Source: Beijerinckiaceae bacterium
GTDB taxonomy: Bacteria > Pseudomonadota > Alphaproteobacteria > Rhizobiales > Beijerinckiaceae
Length of the DNA stretch: 62,504 bases
Assembly: GCA_019745195.1 (NCBI GenBank)
Contig: JAIETL010000013.1
Span: 1-62,504 of the forward strand
Reading direction: 5' to 3'
The notes beneath the pieces were generated by a model that was not told the origin of the DNA, ran no database searches, and saw nothing but the letters and a program-made list of their open reading frames with translations. Positions 34,378 to 44,554 of this stretch are shown here, piece after piece. The position numbers were made by a program, and so were the translations under genes. The stretch's first letter is position 1, and each line of letters opens with the position of its first letter.

Positions 34378-35718
34378 TCACATGGCCCGCGCTAGCGCCT
34401 CCACGAACCGGGCCGGCTCGCCCTGGCTCGGCGTCGCCAACTCCCCCTCCCACATCACCTTCCGCCCGCGCACGAAGGTCCCGACCGGCCAGCCTGTCAC
34501 GCTCACCCCGTCATAGGGCGTCCAGCCGCATTTCGAGGCGATCCACGCGTTGGTGATCGTCTCGCGACGCTTCAGATCGACGATCGTGAAATCCGCGTCG
34601 TAGCCGGCCGCGATCCGGCCCTTGCCTTCCAGCCCAAAAATGCGCTGCGGCCCCGCGCTAGAGAGATCGACGAAGCGCTCCAGCGTCAGCCGGCCGGCAT
34701 TCACATGGTCGAGCATAACCGGCACCAGGGTCTGCACGCCCGGCATGCCGGAATGGCTTTCTGGATAGAGGTGGTGCTTCTCCTCATGGGTATGGGGCGC
34801 GTGGTCGGAGCCGAGCACATCGACGATGCCCTGCTCCACGCCCCACCAGATGCGCTGGCGATGGCTCTCGTCGCGCAGAGGCGGGTTCATCTGGGCGTAG
34901 GTGCCGAGCCGCTCATAGCAATCGGGCGCGACCAGCGTCAGGTGGTTGGGCAGAACCTCGACGGTCGCGACGTCCTTGCAGTCGCGCAGAAACTCCATCT
35001 CGTCTCCGGTCGAGATGTGCAGGATGTGGACCCGCGCCCCGGCTTCGCGCGCGATCCGCACCAGCCGCTTGGTGCAGCTCAGCGCGACCTCGGGCGAGCG
35101 CCAGACCGGATGGCTCGACGGATCGCCCTTCACCCGCAGAGGCATGCGCTCGCGCAGCATCATCTCGTCTTCGGAGTGGAAGGCGGCGCGCCGGCGCGTC
35201 TGCCGCAGGATGGCGGCGACACCCTCGTCGTCCTCGACCAGCAGGTTCCCGGTCGAGGAACCCATGAACACCTTGATGCCGGCCGCGCCCGGCAGCCGCT
35301 CCAGCTCTTGAATATCGGCGACGTTCTCATGCGTGCCGCCGACCCAGAAGGCGAAGTCGCAATGCATGCGGTGGCGCCCGCGCCGCACCTTGTCGGCCAG
35401 CGCCGCCGCGTTCGTGGTCTGGGGATTGGTGTTGGGCATCTCGAAGACGCAGGTGACGCCGCCGAGCACGGCCGCGCGCGAGCCCGATTCGAGGTCCTCC
35501 TTGTGGTCGAGCCCCGGCTCGCGGAAATGGACTTGCGAATCGATTACGCCGGGCAGGATGTGAAGGCCGGCGCAGTCGACCACCTCGCCCGCCGAGGCGC
35601 GCGACAGATCGCCGAGTGCGACGATCTTGCCAGCCGTGACGCCGAGGTCGCGCTGTACGCGCCCGTCCTGGTTCACAACCGTGCCGCCCTTGAGGATGAG
35701 GTCGAAGGTCGGGGGCAT
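34378..35718 (-). CDS. Dihydroorotase-family amidohydrolase
   Basis: 446 residues. The metal-binding 'DSQVHFREPGLDHKEDLESG' is near residue 60, 'EMPNTNPQTT' near 93, the carbamylated Lys in 'GIKVFMGSSTGNLL' near 148, 'HILHISTGDE' near 235, and 'VLGSDHAPHTHEEK' near 300. This is class I dihydroorotase, which closes carbamoyl-aspartate to dihydroorotate; allantoinase and hydantoinase share the fold, but the HFREPG and GSDHAPH forms favour dihydroorotase (PyrC-like). No other pyr gene adjoins. The gene is divergent from ygfZ, whose start is about 90 bp away. Confidence 0.88.
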   Translation of the reverse strand: MPPTFDLILKGGTVVNQDGRVQRDLGVTAGKIVALGDLSRASAGEVVDCAGLHILPGVIDSQVHFREPGLDHKEDLESGSRAAVLGGVTCVFEMPNTNPQTTNAAALADKVRRGRHRMHCDFAFWVGGTHENVADIQELERLPGAAGIKVFMGSSTGNLLVEDDEGVAAILRQTRRRAAFHSEDEMMLRERMPLRVKGDPSSHPVWRSPEVALSCTKRLVRIAREAGARVHILHISTGDEMEFLRDCKDVATVEVLPNHLTLVAPDCYERLGTYAQMNPPLRDESHRQRIWWGVEQGIVDVLGSDHAPHTHEEKHHLYPESHSGMPGVQTLVPVMLDHVNAGRLTLERFVDLSSAGPQRIFGLEGKGRIAAGYDADFTIVDLKRRETITNAWIASKCGWTPYDGVSVTGWPVGTFVRGRKVMWEGELATPSQGEPARFVEALARAM

Positions 35719-35805
35719 GGCGGTCTCCGGGTTGAGCGGCAGGCTGAGAGCGCCTAACTATCGGCCGCAACGCCGTTTGGAAACAGCGGCCGGGAGACTG
35801 AAACC

Positions 35806-36690
35806 ATGACCGCAGTGCAACTGATCGACCGTGGCGTCATCTGCGTCGGCGGCGAGGAGGCAGCGGGCTTCCTGCAAGGCCTGCTGACCTGCGACATCGA
35901 CCAGGTCATGCCCGGCCAGGCCGGCTATGGCGCGCTGCTGACACCGCAGGGCAAGATCATCAGCGATTGTCTCATCGTCGCCGTCCCGAGCGCGGATGGC
36001 GGCGGTTTCCTGCTCGATGCTCCGCTGCTGCAGACCCCGGACCTGATGAAACGGCTGAAGCTCTACAGACTGCGCTCCAAGGTGACGCTCGACGACCTCA
36101 CGAGCGACAGCATGGTGATCGCAGCATCTGATGGCGGCGCGCTGCCGGAGGATTCAGGCCTCGTCTACGCCGATCCGCGCCTGCCCGCGCTCGGCGACCG
36201 CGCCGTCACCGACCGCGCCACGGTCGCCGAGATCGCGACGACCGACACGGACGGCTACCACGCCCGCCGCATCGCGCTTGGCGTGCCCGATGGCGGCAAG
36301 GATTTCACTTACGGCGACGCGTTTCCGCATGAGGCCCTGCTCGACCAGCTCAACGGCGTCTCGTTCAGGAAGGGCTGCTATGTCGGGCAGGAGGTGGTCT
36401 CGCGCATGCACCATCGCGGCACGGCCCGCACGCGCATCGTCCCGATCGTGTTCACAGAAGGTCTCGTCACCGAGATGGGCGTCGAGGCGACCGCCGGGGA
36501 TAAGACGCTCGGTCGCGTCGGCTCCTGCGCAAACGGGCGCGGGCTGGCCATGCTGCGGCTCGACCGCGTCGCCGACGCCATCGCGGCGGGCGAGCGGCTC
36601 GATGCCGGCGGCCTCGCCTTCACGGTGGAGAAGCCGGCCTTCGCGCGCTTCCCCTTCCCCGGCGAACCGGGTTTTGGAGCGGCCGCATGA
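35806..36690 (+). CDS. ygfZ: Folate-binding YgfZ/GcvT-like protein
   Basis: 294 residues. The signature 'FRKGCYVGQEVVSRMHHRG' (K-G-C-Y-x-G-Q-E) is near residue 190, and 'GVICVGGEEAAGFLQGLLTCDI' and 'GALLTPQGKIISD' are near the start. YgfZ proteins bind tetrahydrofolate and help repair or mature Fe-S enzymes such as MiaB, in the cytoplasm. Its stop overlaps the tag start by 4 bp (ATGA), so ygfZ-tag-HD form an operon. Confidence 0.92.
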   Translation: MTAVQLIDRGVICVGGEEAAGFLQGLLTCDIDQVMPGQAGYGALLTPQGKIISDCLIVAVPSADGGGFLLDAPLLQTPDLMKRLKLYRLRSKVTLDDLTSDSMVIAASDGGALPEDSGLVYADPRLPALGDRAVTDRATVAEIATTDTDGYHARRIALGVPDGGKDFTYGDAFPHEALLDQLNGVSFRKGCYVGQEVVSRMHHRGTARTRIVPIVFTEGLVTEMGVEATAGDKTLGRVGSCANGRGLAMLRLDRVADAIAAGERLDAGGLAFTVEKPAFARFPFPGEPGFGAAA

Positions 36691-37322
36691 CGTCTGGCGA
36701 CATGAGCGGCCGCGCCGCCGTCGAAGGGCCGGACGGAAAATTCCGCTGCGTCTGGCCGGGAACCGACCCGCTCTACCTCGCCTACCACGACACCGAATGG
36801 GGCGTGCCGGAATATGACAGCCGCGCTTTGTTCGAAAAGCTGATCCTCGACGGGTTTCAGGCCGGCCTCTCCTGGATCACCATCCTGCGCAAGCGCGACG
36901 CCTTTCGCGCCGGCTTCGCGCAGTTCGAGCCCGAGGCGATGGCGCGCTTCGATGAGGCCGATGTCCGGCGCCTGCTCGGCGACGCTGGCATCATCCGCCA
37001 TCGCGGCAAGATCGAGGGCGCGATCAAAAGCGCGCGGGCCTACCTCGCCATCAGCGAGCGCGAGCCCTTCGCCGACTACCTCTGGAAGCATCTCGACGGA
37101 CGCGTGACGCAGAACGCCTACCGCACCCATGAGGAGGTGCCGACGCAGACGCCCGTCTCAGTCGCGATGGGCAAGGAACTTAAACGCGCCGGCTTCACCT
37201 TCTGCGGCCCCACCATCGTCTACGCCTTCATGGAGGCCTGCGGGCTGGTCAACGACCACCTCACCGGCTGCTTCCGGCGCGAGGAATGCGCGGCGCTGGC
37301 GCGGGACGTGCGGGCGGCATGA
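36687..37322 (+). CDS. tag: DNA-3-methyladenine glycosylase I
   Basis: 211 residues. The zinc site of Tag is in place: C21 in 'FRCVWPG', H34 in 'LAYHDTEWGVP', and the late His and Cys in 'NDHLTGCFRRE'. Also present are 'LILDGFQAGLSWITILRKRDAF' and 'YRTHEEVPTQTPVSVAMGKELKRAGF' (key runs FQAGLSW, KRAGF). It removes 3-methyladenine from alkylated DNA. 4-bp overlaps join it to ygfZ and to the HD gene; no adaptive-response gene is nearby. Confidence 0.95.
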   Translation: MTSGDMSGRAAVEGPDGKFRCVWPGTDPLYLAYHDTEWGVPEYDSRALFEKLILDGFQAGLSWITILRKRDAFRAGFAQFEPEAMARFDEADVRRLLGDAGIIRHRGKIEGAIKSARAYLAISEREPFADYLWKHLDGRVTQNAYRTHEEVPTQTPVSVAMGKELKRAGFTFCGPTIVYAFMEACGLVNDHLTGCFRREECAALARDVRAA

Positions 37323-37942
37323 CCCGAGCACTCGTCCCGCCCCGCGCCTGGCAGCGTATGCTGTCTGGCCGCCGGCTCGATCTGCTCGACCCCTCCCCGC
37401 TCGACATCGAGATCGCCGACATCGCCCATGGGCTGGCCCGCGTCGCGCGCTGGAACGGGCAGACGCAAGGACCGCACTCCTTCTCGGTGGCGCAGCATTC
37501 GCTGCTGGTCGAGGCGATCGCCGATCACCTCAATCCCGAATGGAGCAACGCCTGGCGGCTGATGGCGCTGCTGCACGATGCGCCCGAATACGTCATCGGC
37601 GACATGATCTCGCCCTTCAAGACGGTGATGGGCGACGCCTACAAGGCGGTGGAGACGCGGCTGCTGGCTGCGATTCATCTGCGCCACGGCCTCCCCGCGA
37701 CGACGCCGGCCATCCTCAAACGCAGGATCAAGGACGCCGACAGGATCGCCGCCTTCCTGGAGGCGACGGAGCTCGCCGGCTTCGGCCGCGAGGAGGCGCT
37801 GCGCTATTTCGGCCGGCCGCAGGCGCTGCCGCGCGCGGTTCTGGCATTGCTCGAACCGCTCTCGACGGAGGCAGCCCAGGCGCGCTTCCTCGCGCGCTTC
37901 GCGGCGCTCCAGCCTGAGCGCAACGCTCAGCCGGTGAGATAG
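37319..37942 (+). CDS. HD-domain phosphohydrolase (YfbR-like)
   Basis: 207 residues. The metal residues are His in 'HSFSVAQHSLLV' near 58, HD in 'MALLHDAPEYVIGD' near 82 and Asp in 'RRIKDADRIAAFLEA' near 140. The pattern is like YfbR and related 5'-deoxynucleotidases or nucleotide phosphohydrolases of the cytoplasm; substrate unproven. It begins by a 4-bp overlap with tag. The 3' end overlaps by 16 bp the end of the convergent TadG-like gene. Confidence 0.85.
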   Translation: MTRALVPPRAWQRMLSGRRLDLLDPSPLDIEIADIAHGLARVARWNGQTQGPHSFSVAQHSLLVEAIADHLNPEWSNAWRLMALLHDAPEYVIGDMISPFKTVMGDAYKAVETRLLAAIHLRHGLPATTPAILKRRIKDADRIAAFLEATELAGFGREEALRYFGRPQALPRAVLALLEPLSTEAAQARFLARFAALQPERNAQPVR

Positions 37943-39213
37943 GCCTTCGATACCACCTTCTGGAACAGCGCGTTCATCGCCTGCGAGATGCCGTCGGTCG
38001 GGGTCACCTCGAAGAACAGGCCGGGGCTGGCGCAGGCCTCCATGTTCTTGCCGATCTGCGACTGGAACGGGCTGATATAGGTCTTGTACCAGTCGTTGGT
38101 CGGCAGCGGCAGATAGGTGGTGTAGAGCACCGCGATCCTGATGCCGCGATCCTTGATCGCCTTGCAGAAATTCGTGTCGATCGGCTCCTGGCAGCGCGAG
38201 CCGACGAGCGGCTTGGAGCAGCTTGTCGGGTTGTAGAAGTCGCCCACCCCGTCGGCGACGAAATACAAGACCTTCTGCGGCTTGCTCGGGCTCGAACCAT
38301 CGCCCGGCGCCTCGATCTCCTTGTCGATCGCGGTCAGGTTCTTGTCGAAATCGGTGCACTGGTCGTTGTCGAAATTCTGCTTGGGAATCGACATCAGGTC
38401 GATCTTGCCCGCCGCCGCCTTGACCGAGGCGAGATCGGACGAAATGCCCTTGATCTGGGTCAGCTTCTTGCCGTCGCAGGACGCGCCGAACGTATAGGCC
38501 GCCATGCGGAACTGGTTCTTCTGCGTCTGCGTGGTCGAGGCGGTGTCCATCAGCTGCTGCGAGGCCTGCCGCACCACGTCGATGCGCATCTGCACACCGA
38601 GCTTCTTGGCGAGGTTGTAGTAGTTGTTCTTGTTGGACTGGTCGTGACAGGCGAAGGCGCATTTGTCCGAGGTATTGGCGATCATCTTGTTGATGTCGGC
38701 CGTGGTCGCGCCCACGCCCATGGAGGGCGAATTGTCGAGCAGCAGATAGAAGTCGATATAGGGCGGGTTCGCCGCCGAGGAGCGGGCCCAGCCGCTGACG
38801 GAGACGGTCTTGAACCCCGCGATCTTCATGAACGCGGTCTCGACCTTGGCGCTGTAGCTGACCTCGACGGCGCGGGTCGCGCCCGTCTGCGTCACGCTCA
38901 CGCTGCGCTTTTCCAGCATCGCGCCGGCATGGGCGACCTGCGCGTCGAAGATCCGTTCGGCCTGGGCCTGCGCCTCCGCCGCGGTCTGCGTCATCGCCGT
39001 CTTGGAGACGGCGGCCAGCGCGGCGGCATCCGCCAGCGCGTTGAGGTGCTGCCGGCTGTTTGACGCGGTCGCGTAGTCGATCAGCGCTCCGGCTCCCAGC
39101 ACGATCGGCAGCAGCGCGAAGGCAAACAGCATGATCACGTTGCCGCGCTCGTCGGCAACGAACCGCGAGGCGATGCCACGCTTGGGGCTGTGCTGGTCTG
39201 GCATCATGGTCAC
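37927..39213 (-). CDS. TadG-like Flp pilus-assembly protein with von Willebrand A domain
   Basis: 428 residues (ATG 39213 or 39204). A single N-terminal membrane segment in 'GNVIMLFAFALLPIVLGAGALIDYATA' (about 24-50) is the TadE/G prepilin-like part; 'ALADAAALAAVSKTA' follows. A vWA domain begins near residue 155 with the MIDAS run 'DNSPSMG' and continues with several Cys pairs ('KCAFACHD'). Tad proteins are displayed on the cell surface or periplasm and help adhesion. No other tad/flp genes are next to it, so it is an orphan. The gene is followed by a convergent overlap with the HD gene. Confidence 0.85.
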   Translation of the reverse strand: MTMMPDQHSPKRGIASRFVADERGNVIMLFAFALLPIVLGAGALIDYATASNSRQHLNALADAAALAAVSKTAMTQTAAEAQAQAERIFDAQVAHAGAMLEKRSVSVTQTGATRAVEVSYSAKVETAFMKIAGFKTVSVSGWARSSAANPPYIDFYLLLDNSPSMGVGATTADINKMIANTSDKCAFACHDQSNKNNYYNLAKKLGVQMRIDVVRQASQQLMDTASTTQTQKNQFRMAAYTFGASCDGKKLTQIKGISSDLASVKAAAGKIDLMSIPKQNFDNDQCTDFDKNLTAIDKEIEAPGDGSSPSKPQKVLYFVADGVGDFYNPTSCSKPLVGSRCQEPIDTNFCKAIKDRGIRIAVLYTTYLPLPTNDWYKTYISPFQSQIGKNMEACASPGLFFEVTPTDGISQAMNALFQKVVSKAYLTG

Positions 39214-39500
39214 GGCTGCGGTCCTGGCGGCTGCTCGATGCCCAGAACGCGACGATTGTCTTTAATTGCGCGTGAAGCCGGCTGCGGAAACATCGGCCTG
39301 TTCGCGGGTTTTGCCCGCAATGGCCGGAAATCCAGCCGATATCCTTGCCAGAACGCTAAGGCGATGTACTGCGAGGGCTTGCCGCGCATCGGACAGGAAA
39401 ACCGCCATTTTTCTCGTTTTCGAAAAGATGAGCCGCCATTCGAGACGATTGCGTCGAAAGCCAAGCGCGCGCATGGTTCGCGTGAGCACAGGAGACGATC

Positions 39501-41111
<1,611 letters not shown>

Positions 41112-41152
41112 GGGTCGAGCGAGGCTGCCGGCGCCGGCGATGGCCTTCGGCC

Positions 41153-41527
41153 TCAGTCGATCCCTATGAAGACCTTTTCAGGCCATTGAGGGTGGCTCAA
41201 CCAGATGTTGATGACGACGGACATCTCGTCGACGCTCTGATCGTGGACCACAAACTCATCGACCTGATCGATGAGTATGCGGCGACCGGGCGCTTCGATC
41301 GAGCCGGTGAAACTTGGCGGGTATCCCGGATCGACTTCATGCGCATGACCGATCGTTAGTTCCGTTGGACCATCGATCTCCGGGAACAAGCCAACGATAA
41401 AACAGCTTGACGAGGCGGCGACGAGACTAAGCTTCGGCTCGAATGACTCGGCTGGAACGACAAAGTCGCCTCCGCCATGAAAGAAAACGATGGAACTGAC
41501 TGGGCGAATATCGACACGACGTACCAT
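41153..41527 (-). CDS. Putative immunity protein B, paralogue of the 42873-43244 gene, RBS lost to IS
   Basis: 124 residues from ATG 41527. It aligns end to end with the upstream 123-residue protein: '[16 protein letters not shown]' against 'VNSIVFVSGGGKVDVP', '[19 protein letters not shown]' against 'LVAASKSSLIVSVLPEVDG', '[15 protein letters not shown]' against 'ELTFGYSNELDPGWP', and both end in V-x-IGID. The IS element ends 8 bp upstream of this ATG. Rejoining the flanks (one CATA removed) puts AGGA 7 nt before ATG 41527, so the insertion has split the gene from its Shine-Dalgarno site, now at 42860-42863. Translation is therefore doubtful though the coding part is whole. No family name known to me; immunity role inferred from position. 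Converges with aceB (41-bp gap). Confidence 0.72.
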   Translation of the reverse strand: MVRRVDIRPVSSIVFFHGGGDFVVPAESFEPKLSLVAASSSCFIVGLFPEIDGPTELTIGHAHEVDPGYPPSFTGSIEAPGRRILIDQVDEFVVHDQSVDEMSVVINIWLSHPQWPEKVFIGID

Positions 41528-41530
41528 GAA

Positions 41531-41534
41531 CATA
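41531..41534. repeat. Target-site duplication of the IS, left copy (CATA)
   Basis: CATA directly before the left inverted repeat; the same CATA follows the right end at 42856-42859. Four-base duplications are normal for IS3-family insertion. Confidence 0.88.
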
Positions 41535-41584
41535 TGAACCGCGCCGGGTTTGTCGGAGGCTCCAACTCCTGAGAAGGTGGAGTC

Positions 41585-41914
41585 ATGACGAGCAAGACGA
41601 CGAACAAGTTTTCGCCTGAGGTGCGGGTCCGCGCGGTTCGGATGTTGCTGGACCACGAGGGCGAGCATCCGTCCCGTTGGGCGGCGATCATGTCGATCTC
41701 GGCCAAGATCGGCTGCACGGCGCAGACGCTGAACGAGTGGGTCAAGAAGGCCGAGGTCGATAGCGGGCGCAAGCCCGGCCTGACGACGGACATGGCGGCC
41801 AAGCTCAAGCTGCTGGAGCGCGAGAACCGGGAGCTTCGGCAGGCCAACGAGATCCTGCGCAAGGCATCGGCGTATTTTGCCCAGGCGGAGCTCGACCGCC
41901 CGTTCAAGCGATGA
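41585..41914 (+). CDS. IS3-family transposase OrfA
   Basis: 109 residues. HTH_Tnp_1-type DNA binding: '[23 protein letters not shown]', then '[16 protein letters not shown]' as the recognition helix, and a leucine zipper '[30 protein letters not shown]' (key Leu every seven). It binds the inverted repeats. It overlaps orfB by 4 bp (ATGA), with orfB in the -1 frame, so an OrfAB fusion by frameshift and independent coupling are both possible. GGTGGAG lies 4-10 nt before the start. Confidence 0.95.
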   Translation: MTSKTTNKFSPEVRVRAVRMLLDHEGEHPSRWAAIMSISAKIGCTAQTLNEWVKKAEVDSGRKPGLTTDMAAKLKLLERENRELRQANEILRKASAYFAQAELDRPFKR

Positions 41915-42816
41915 TCGCGTTCATCGACGATCATCGTGGGGATTACGGGGTCGAGCCGATCTGCAGAGTGCTGCCGATCGCCCCGTCAACCTACCACGCT
42001 CATGCCTCGCGGCGTGGCGATCCGGCCAAACTCTCGATCCGAGCGAGACGCGATGCCGCCCTGTTGCCGGAGGTCAAACGGGTTTTCGACGAGAACTACC
42101 AGGTCTATGGCGTGCGCAAAGTCTGGCGGCAGATGAAGCGAGAAGGACGTCAACTCGCTCGCAGCACCGTGGCGCGCCTGATGCGAAGCGCGGGTCTACA
42201 CGGTGTGATCCGCGGCAAGCCCATGCGCACCACGGTGGCCGACAAGGCGGCGCCGTGCCCGCTGGATCATGTAAACCGGGTTTTCCGTGCGCCGGCGCCG
42301 AACAGGCTTTGGCTTTCGGATTTTACCTATGTCAGCACCTGGTCGGGCTTCGTCTATGTCGCCTTCGTCATCGACGCCTATGCCCGTCGCATCGTCGGCT
42401 GGCGCGTATCGCGAACCGCACATGCCAGCTTCGTGCTCGACGCGCTGGAGCAGGCCCTGCATGAGCGACGGCCCGTCCATCGCGGCGGCCTGGTGCACCA
42501 TTCCGACAGAGGTTCTCAATACGTCAGCATTCGCTATACCGAGCGCCTCGCCGAGGCCGGCATCGAGCCCTCCGTCGGCAGCGTCGGCGACAGCTATGAC
42601 AATGCTCTCGCCGAGACGATCAACGGCCTTTACAAGGCGGAGCTGATCCACCGCCGCGGACCCTGGCGGAGCTTCGAGGCAGTCGAGTTTGCCACGCTTG
42701 CCTGGGTCGACTGGTTCAACAATCGCCGGCTGCTGGAGCCTATCGGCAACATCCCGCCGGCCGAGGCCGAGGAGCGCTACTACGCCATGCTGGACGAGCC
42801 AGCCATGGCGGCGTGA
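41911..42816 (+). CDS. IS3-family transposase OrfB (DDE integrase)
   Basis: 301 residues. HTH-like start '[20 protein letters not shown]', '[17 protein letters not shown]', then the rve catalytic core: first Asp in '[12 protein letters not shown]', second in '[14 protein letters not shown]', and Glu in '[16 protein letters not shown]' 35 residues on, the D-D-35-E of IS3. It ends '[25 protein letters not shown]'. No stop or frameshift interrupts it. The type is the IS51-like group by memory. Confidence 0.95.
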   Translation: MIAFIDDHRGDYGVEPICRVLPIAPSTYHAHASRRGDPAKLSIRARRDAALLPEVKRVFDENYQVYGVRKVWRQMKREGRQLARSTVARLMRSAGLHGVIRGKPMRTTVADKAAPCPLDHVNRVFRAPAPNRLWLSDFTYVSTWSGFVYVAFVIDAYARRIVGWRVSRTAHASFVLDALEQALHERRPVHRGGLVHHSDRGSQYVSIRYTERLAEAGIEPSVGSVGDSYDNALAETINGLYKAELIHRRGPWRSFEAVEFATLAWVDWFNNRRLLEPIGNIPPAEAEERYYAMLDEPAMAA

Positions 42817-42872
42817 CTCAAACGAAATGGTCTCCGGGAAACCCGGCGCGGTTCACATATCCTGATCAGCGT

Positions 42873-43244
42873 TCAATCGATGCCGATCAAGACACGGCTG
42901 GGCCAAACCGGATTATTGAACCAAATTCGCAATTTGGTTGTAAGCGAGTCGACAGCTTGTCTTACTAGAATCTTTTCATCAACAGTTTCGACGATCAGTT
43001 CACCGTGAGGCGTGTCGATTTCACCGACAAAACCGGCAGGCCAACCGGGATCTAGCTCATTGCTGTATCCGAACGTCAGTTCCGTCTCACCATCGACCTC
43101 GGGCAGCACGCTGACGATCAACGACGATTTCGAAGCGGCGACAAGATGGCGATCTGGATCGACTTTGTCGAAGGGAACGTCGACCTTCCCCCCGCCTGAC
43201 ACGAAGACGATCGAATTCACGGGTTGTATCATCTGTTTCCTCAT
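42873..43244 (-). CDS. Putative immunity protein A
   Basis: 123 residues. The ATG overlaps the toxin-like gene's stop by 4 bp (ATGA), so the two are translationally coupled. A small acidic, beta-rich, soluble protein with no cysteine, signal or membrane segment: 'VNSIVFVSGGGKVDVPFDKV', 'LTTKLRIWFNNPVWPSRVLIGID' at the end. I do not recognise the family. A small acidic protein directly behind a nuclease-like toxin is typical of an immunity gene in polymorphic toxin loci, and a paralogue follows after the IS. The bases here are less GC-rich than aceB next door. Function inferred. Confidence 0.75.
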   Translation of the reverse strand: MRKQMIQPVNSIVFVSGGGKVDVPFDKVDPDRHLVAASKSSLIVSVLPEVDGETELTFGYSNELDPGWPAGFVGEIDTPHGELIVETVDEKILVRQAVDSLTTKLRIWFNNPVWPSRVLIGID

Positions 43245-44083
43245 CGTGAGCCCATCCCTTTGAAGTGAAGCATGAACCCGCCTTGCTTAGCGCTGCAAGT
43301 CTTGCAGTGTGGAAACAAGCGTTGGCCGCTTTGCGGGTTGAGCGCACTTGGAAGCTGGTGATCGCCGATAAAGCTGCCGATCGATGTTCCGGGTCTGGTA
43401 GTCCCGCAGGTGTGGCAACCGAATATCCGACCTATCCGATCGATTTCGGCTTGTTCTCTTGCATTTGCGCGACCTGGTCCCCGAGCCGGAATATATTCTT
43501 CAGCGAAAGGACCTGGGCCAATTCCTCGCCCCTGTAGTTCCCGCAGTCGCACCTCGGCCTGCCGGACCGCCGCCTGATTGCTGAGGATCGCACCTTCGAT
43601 CCCCTCCGACATGCTGGAAGGCGGACGCCAGCGCGGATCGATCTCCTGCACCCGCCGGATCGCCGCCTGCGCCTGACTGTCCGACGCAGCCAGCCGAGCC
43701 TGCTGTCCGGGCGTCGCGCCCGGCCAAGCACCGCCGCCACGGCCGCGATTGCCGACCTGCTCGACACGTGCCTCGTCATCCGGCAGGCTCCACTCGCCGA
43801 GTTCTTCGCCGGCGCCTTCGCTGCCGCTCGCGCCGAAATCGGCCCAGCCGCCGGCCAGCCATTCCTCGAAGCTCATCGGGCCGGAGCCGCCGCTGCCATC
43901 GGTCCACCGGCCGCCTTCGGGGCTGCCAGCCGGCACGCGCGGCTGGTCGGGCCGGTATTTTGCCGTCCGCCTCGGCAGCCTCCTCGCGATCAGATCGCGG
44001 CTGAGCGTCAGCCAGTCGAGCCGGAGCCCGAGCAGCGTGAACTCGATATCCGCCAACTCCTCAGCCCAATCGGCCTGCGCCAT
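43241..44083 (-). CDS. Polymorphic-toxin-like protein with C-terminal Cys/His nuclease-type domain
   Basis: 280 residues from ATG 44083, preceded by AGGAGG with 5 nt spacing. Residues 1-38 are helical; 'YRPDQPRVPAGSPEGGRWTDG' at about 43-63 is the 'PRVPAG..GGRW' linker seen in many alphaproteobacterial polymorphic toxins. A Gly-rich middle precedes a helix at about 180-218 and the tail: C223 and C226 in 'GCHTCG', D241-H242 in 'GDHQLPSALN', 'QRLFPHCKTCSAKQGG' with H259, C260, C263. Two Cys pairs around a DH and a His suggest a treble-clef HNH-like nuclease. No signal peptide or secretion domain of a known type (Rhs, VgrG, LXG) is present. A putative immunity gene overlaps its stop by 4 bp. Function inferred. 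Confidence 0.75.
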   Translation of the reverse strand: MAQADWAEELADIEFTLLGLRLDWLTLSRDLIARRLPRRTAKYRPDQPRVPAGSPEGGRWTDGSGGSGPMSFEEWLAGGWADFGASGSEGAGEELGEWSLPDDEARVEQVGNRGRGGGAWPGATPGQQARLAASDSQAQAAIRRVQEIDPRWRPPSSMSEGIEGAILSNQAAVRQAEVRLRELQGRGIGPGPFAEEYIPARGPGRANAREQAEIDRIGRIFGCHTCGTTRPGTSIGSFIGDHQLPSALNPQSGQRLFPHCKTCSAKQGGFMLHFKGMGSR

Positions 44084-44353
44084 GCCGCCCTCCTGCGATG
44101 GCGCGCATGATGGGAGCGGTCGGGTGGGACGGGGATTTGCGGCGCGGCTATCCCCGTGACAGCCTGCGGCAGGAGGCTTTTCTGAACGCTCCGAAATCGC
44201 CGACGAGCGGAGCGCCACGGGGCGTGCGGGCAGTGGCTCACTCTGCCCGCGCCGCAACCTGGCTCAATGGTTGCGGTTCGATACCAACGCGACTCGCGGC
44301 GCTCCGCTGCCCCTCGATGATCACCTACGCTGGGAAGCGGGCGGCGGCGGTCG

Positions 44354-44520
44354 CGCGCGTCCCTTCTCCCCTCGGGGGAGAAGGTGGATCGGCGAAGCCG
44401 AGACGGATGAGGGAAGACCGGGTGAGTGGGATGGAGGTGAAGACCGCGCCTCCGGCCCGGCCCTCATCCGTCAGCGCTGCGCGCTGCCACCTTCTCCCCC
44501 GAGGGGAGAAGGGACGCGCG
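44354..44520. repeat. Palindromic repeat, family E
   Basis: 167 bp whose arms CGCGCGTCCCTTCTCCCC and its complement form a long stem; inner arms CGGATGAGGG / CCCTCATCCG and CTTCTCC-type runs pair as well. It lies in the 471-bp gap between the toxin-like gene start (44083) and the nudix start (44555). The rest of that gap, 44084-44353, holds no gene and must carry the toxin operon's promoter. Confidence 0.85.
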
Positions 44521-44554
44521 CTGCCAACCCACCTCGAATCGGCTAACGAAAGCC

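Larger units (their letters stand above)
41535..42855 (+). mobile_element. Complete IS3-family insertion sequence (1321 bp)
   Basis: Terminal inverted repeats begin TGAACCGCGCCGGGTTT at both ends; beyond that the left end has GTCGGAGGC and the right CCCGGAGAC. A 4-bp CATA duplication flanks it. It carries two overlapping ORFs in the order of IS3 elements, with a complete DDE triad. Both ends and both ORFs are intact, so the element may still move. It sits between two paralogous minus-strand genes, orientated against them. Confidence 0.95.

Noticed and set aside
41533..41668. Longer start of the second immunity-like gene reaching into the IS
   Set aside because: The extra residues are encoded by the IS end and have no match in the paralogue; the open frame there is accidental.
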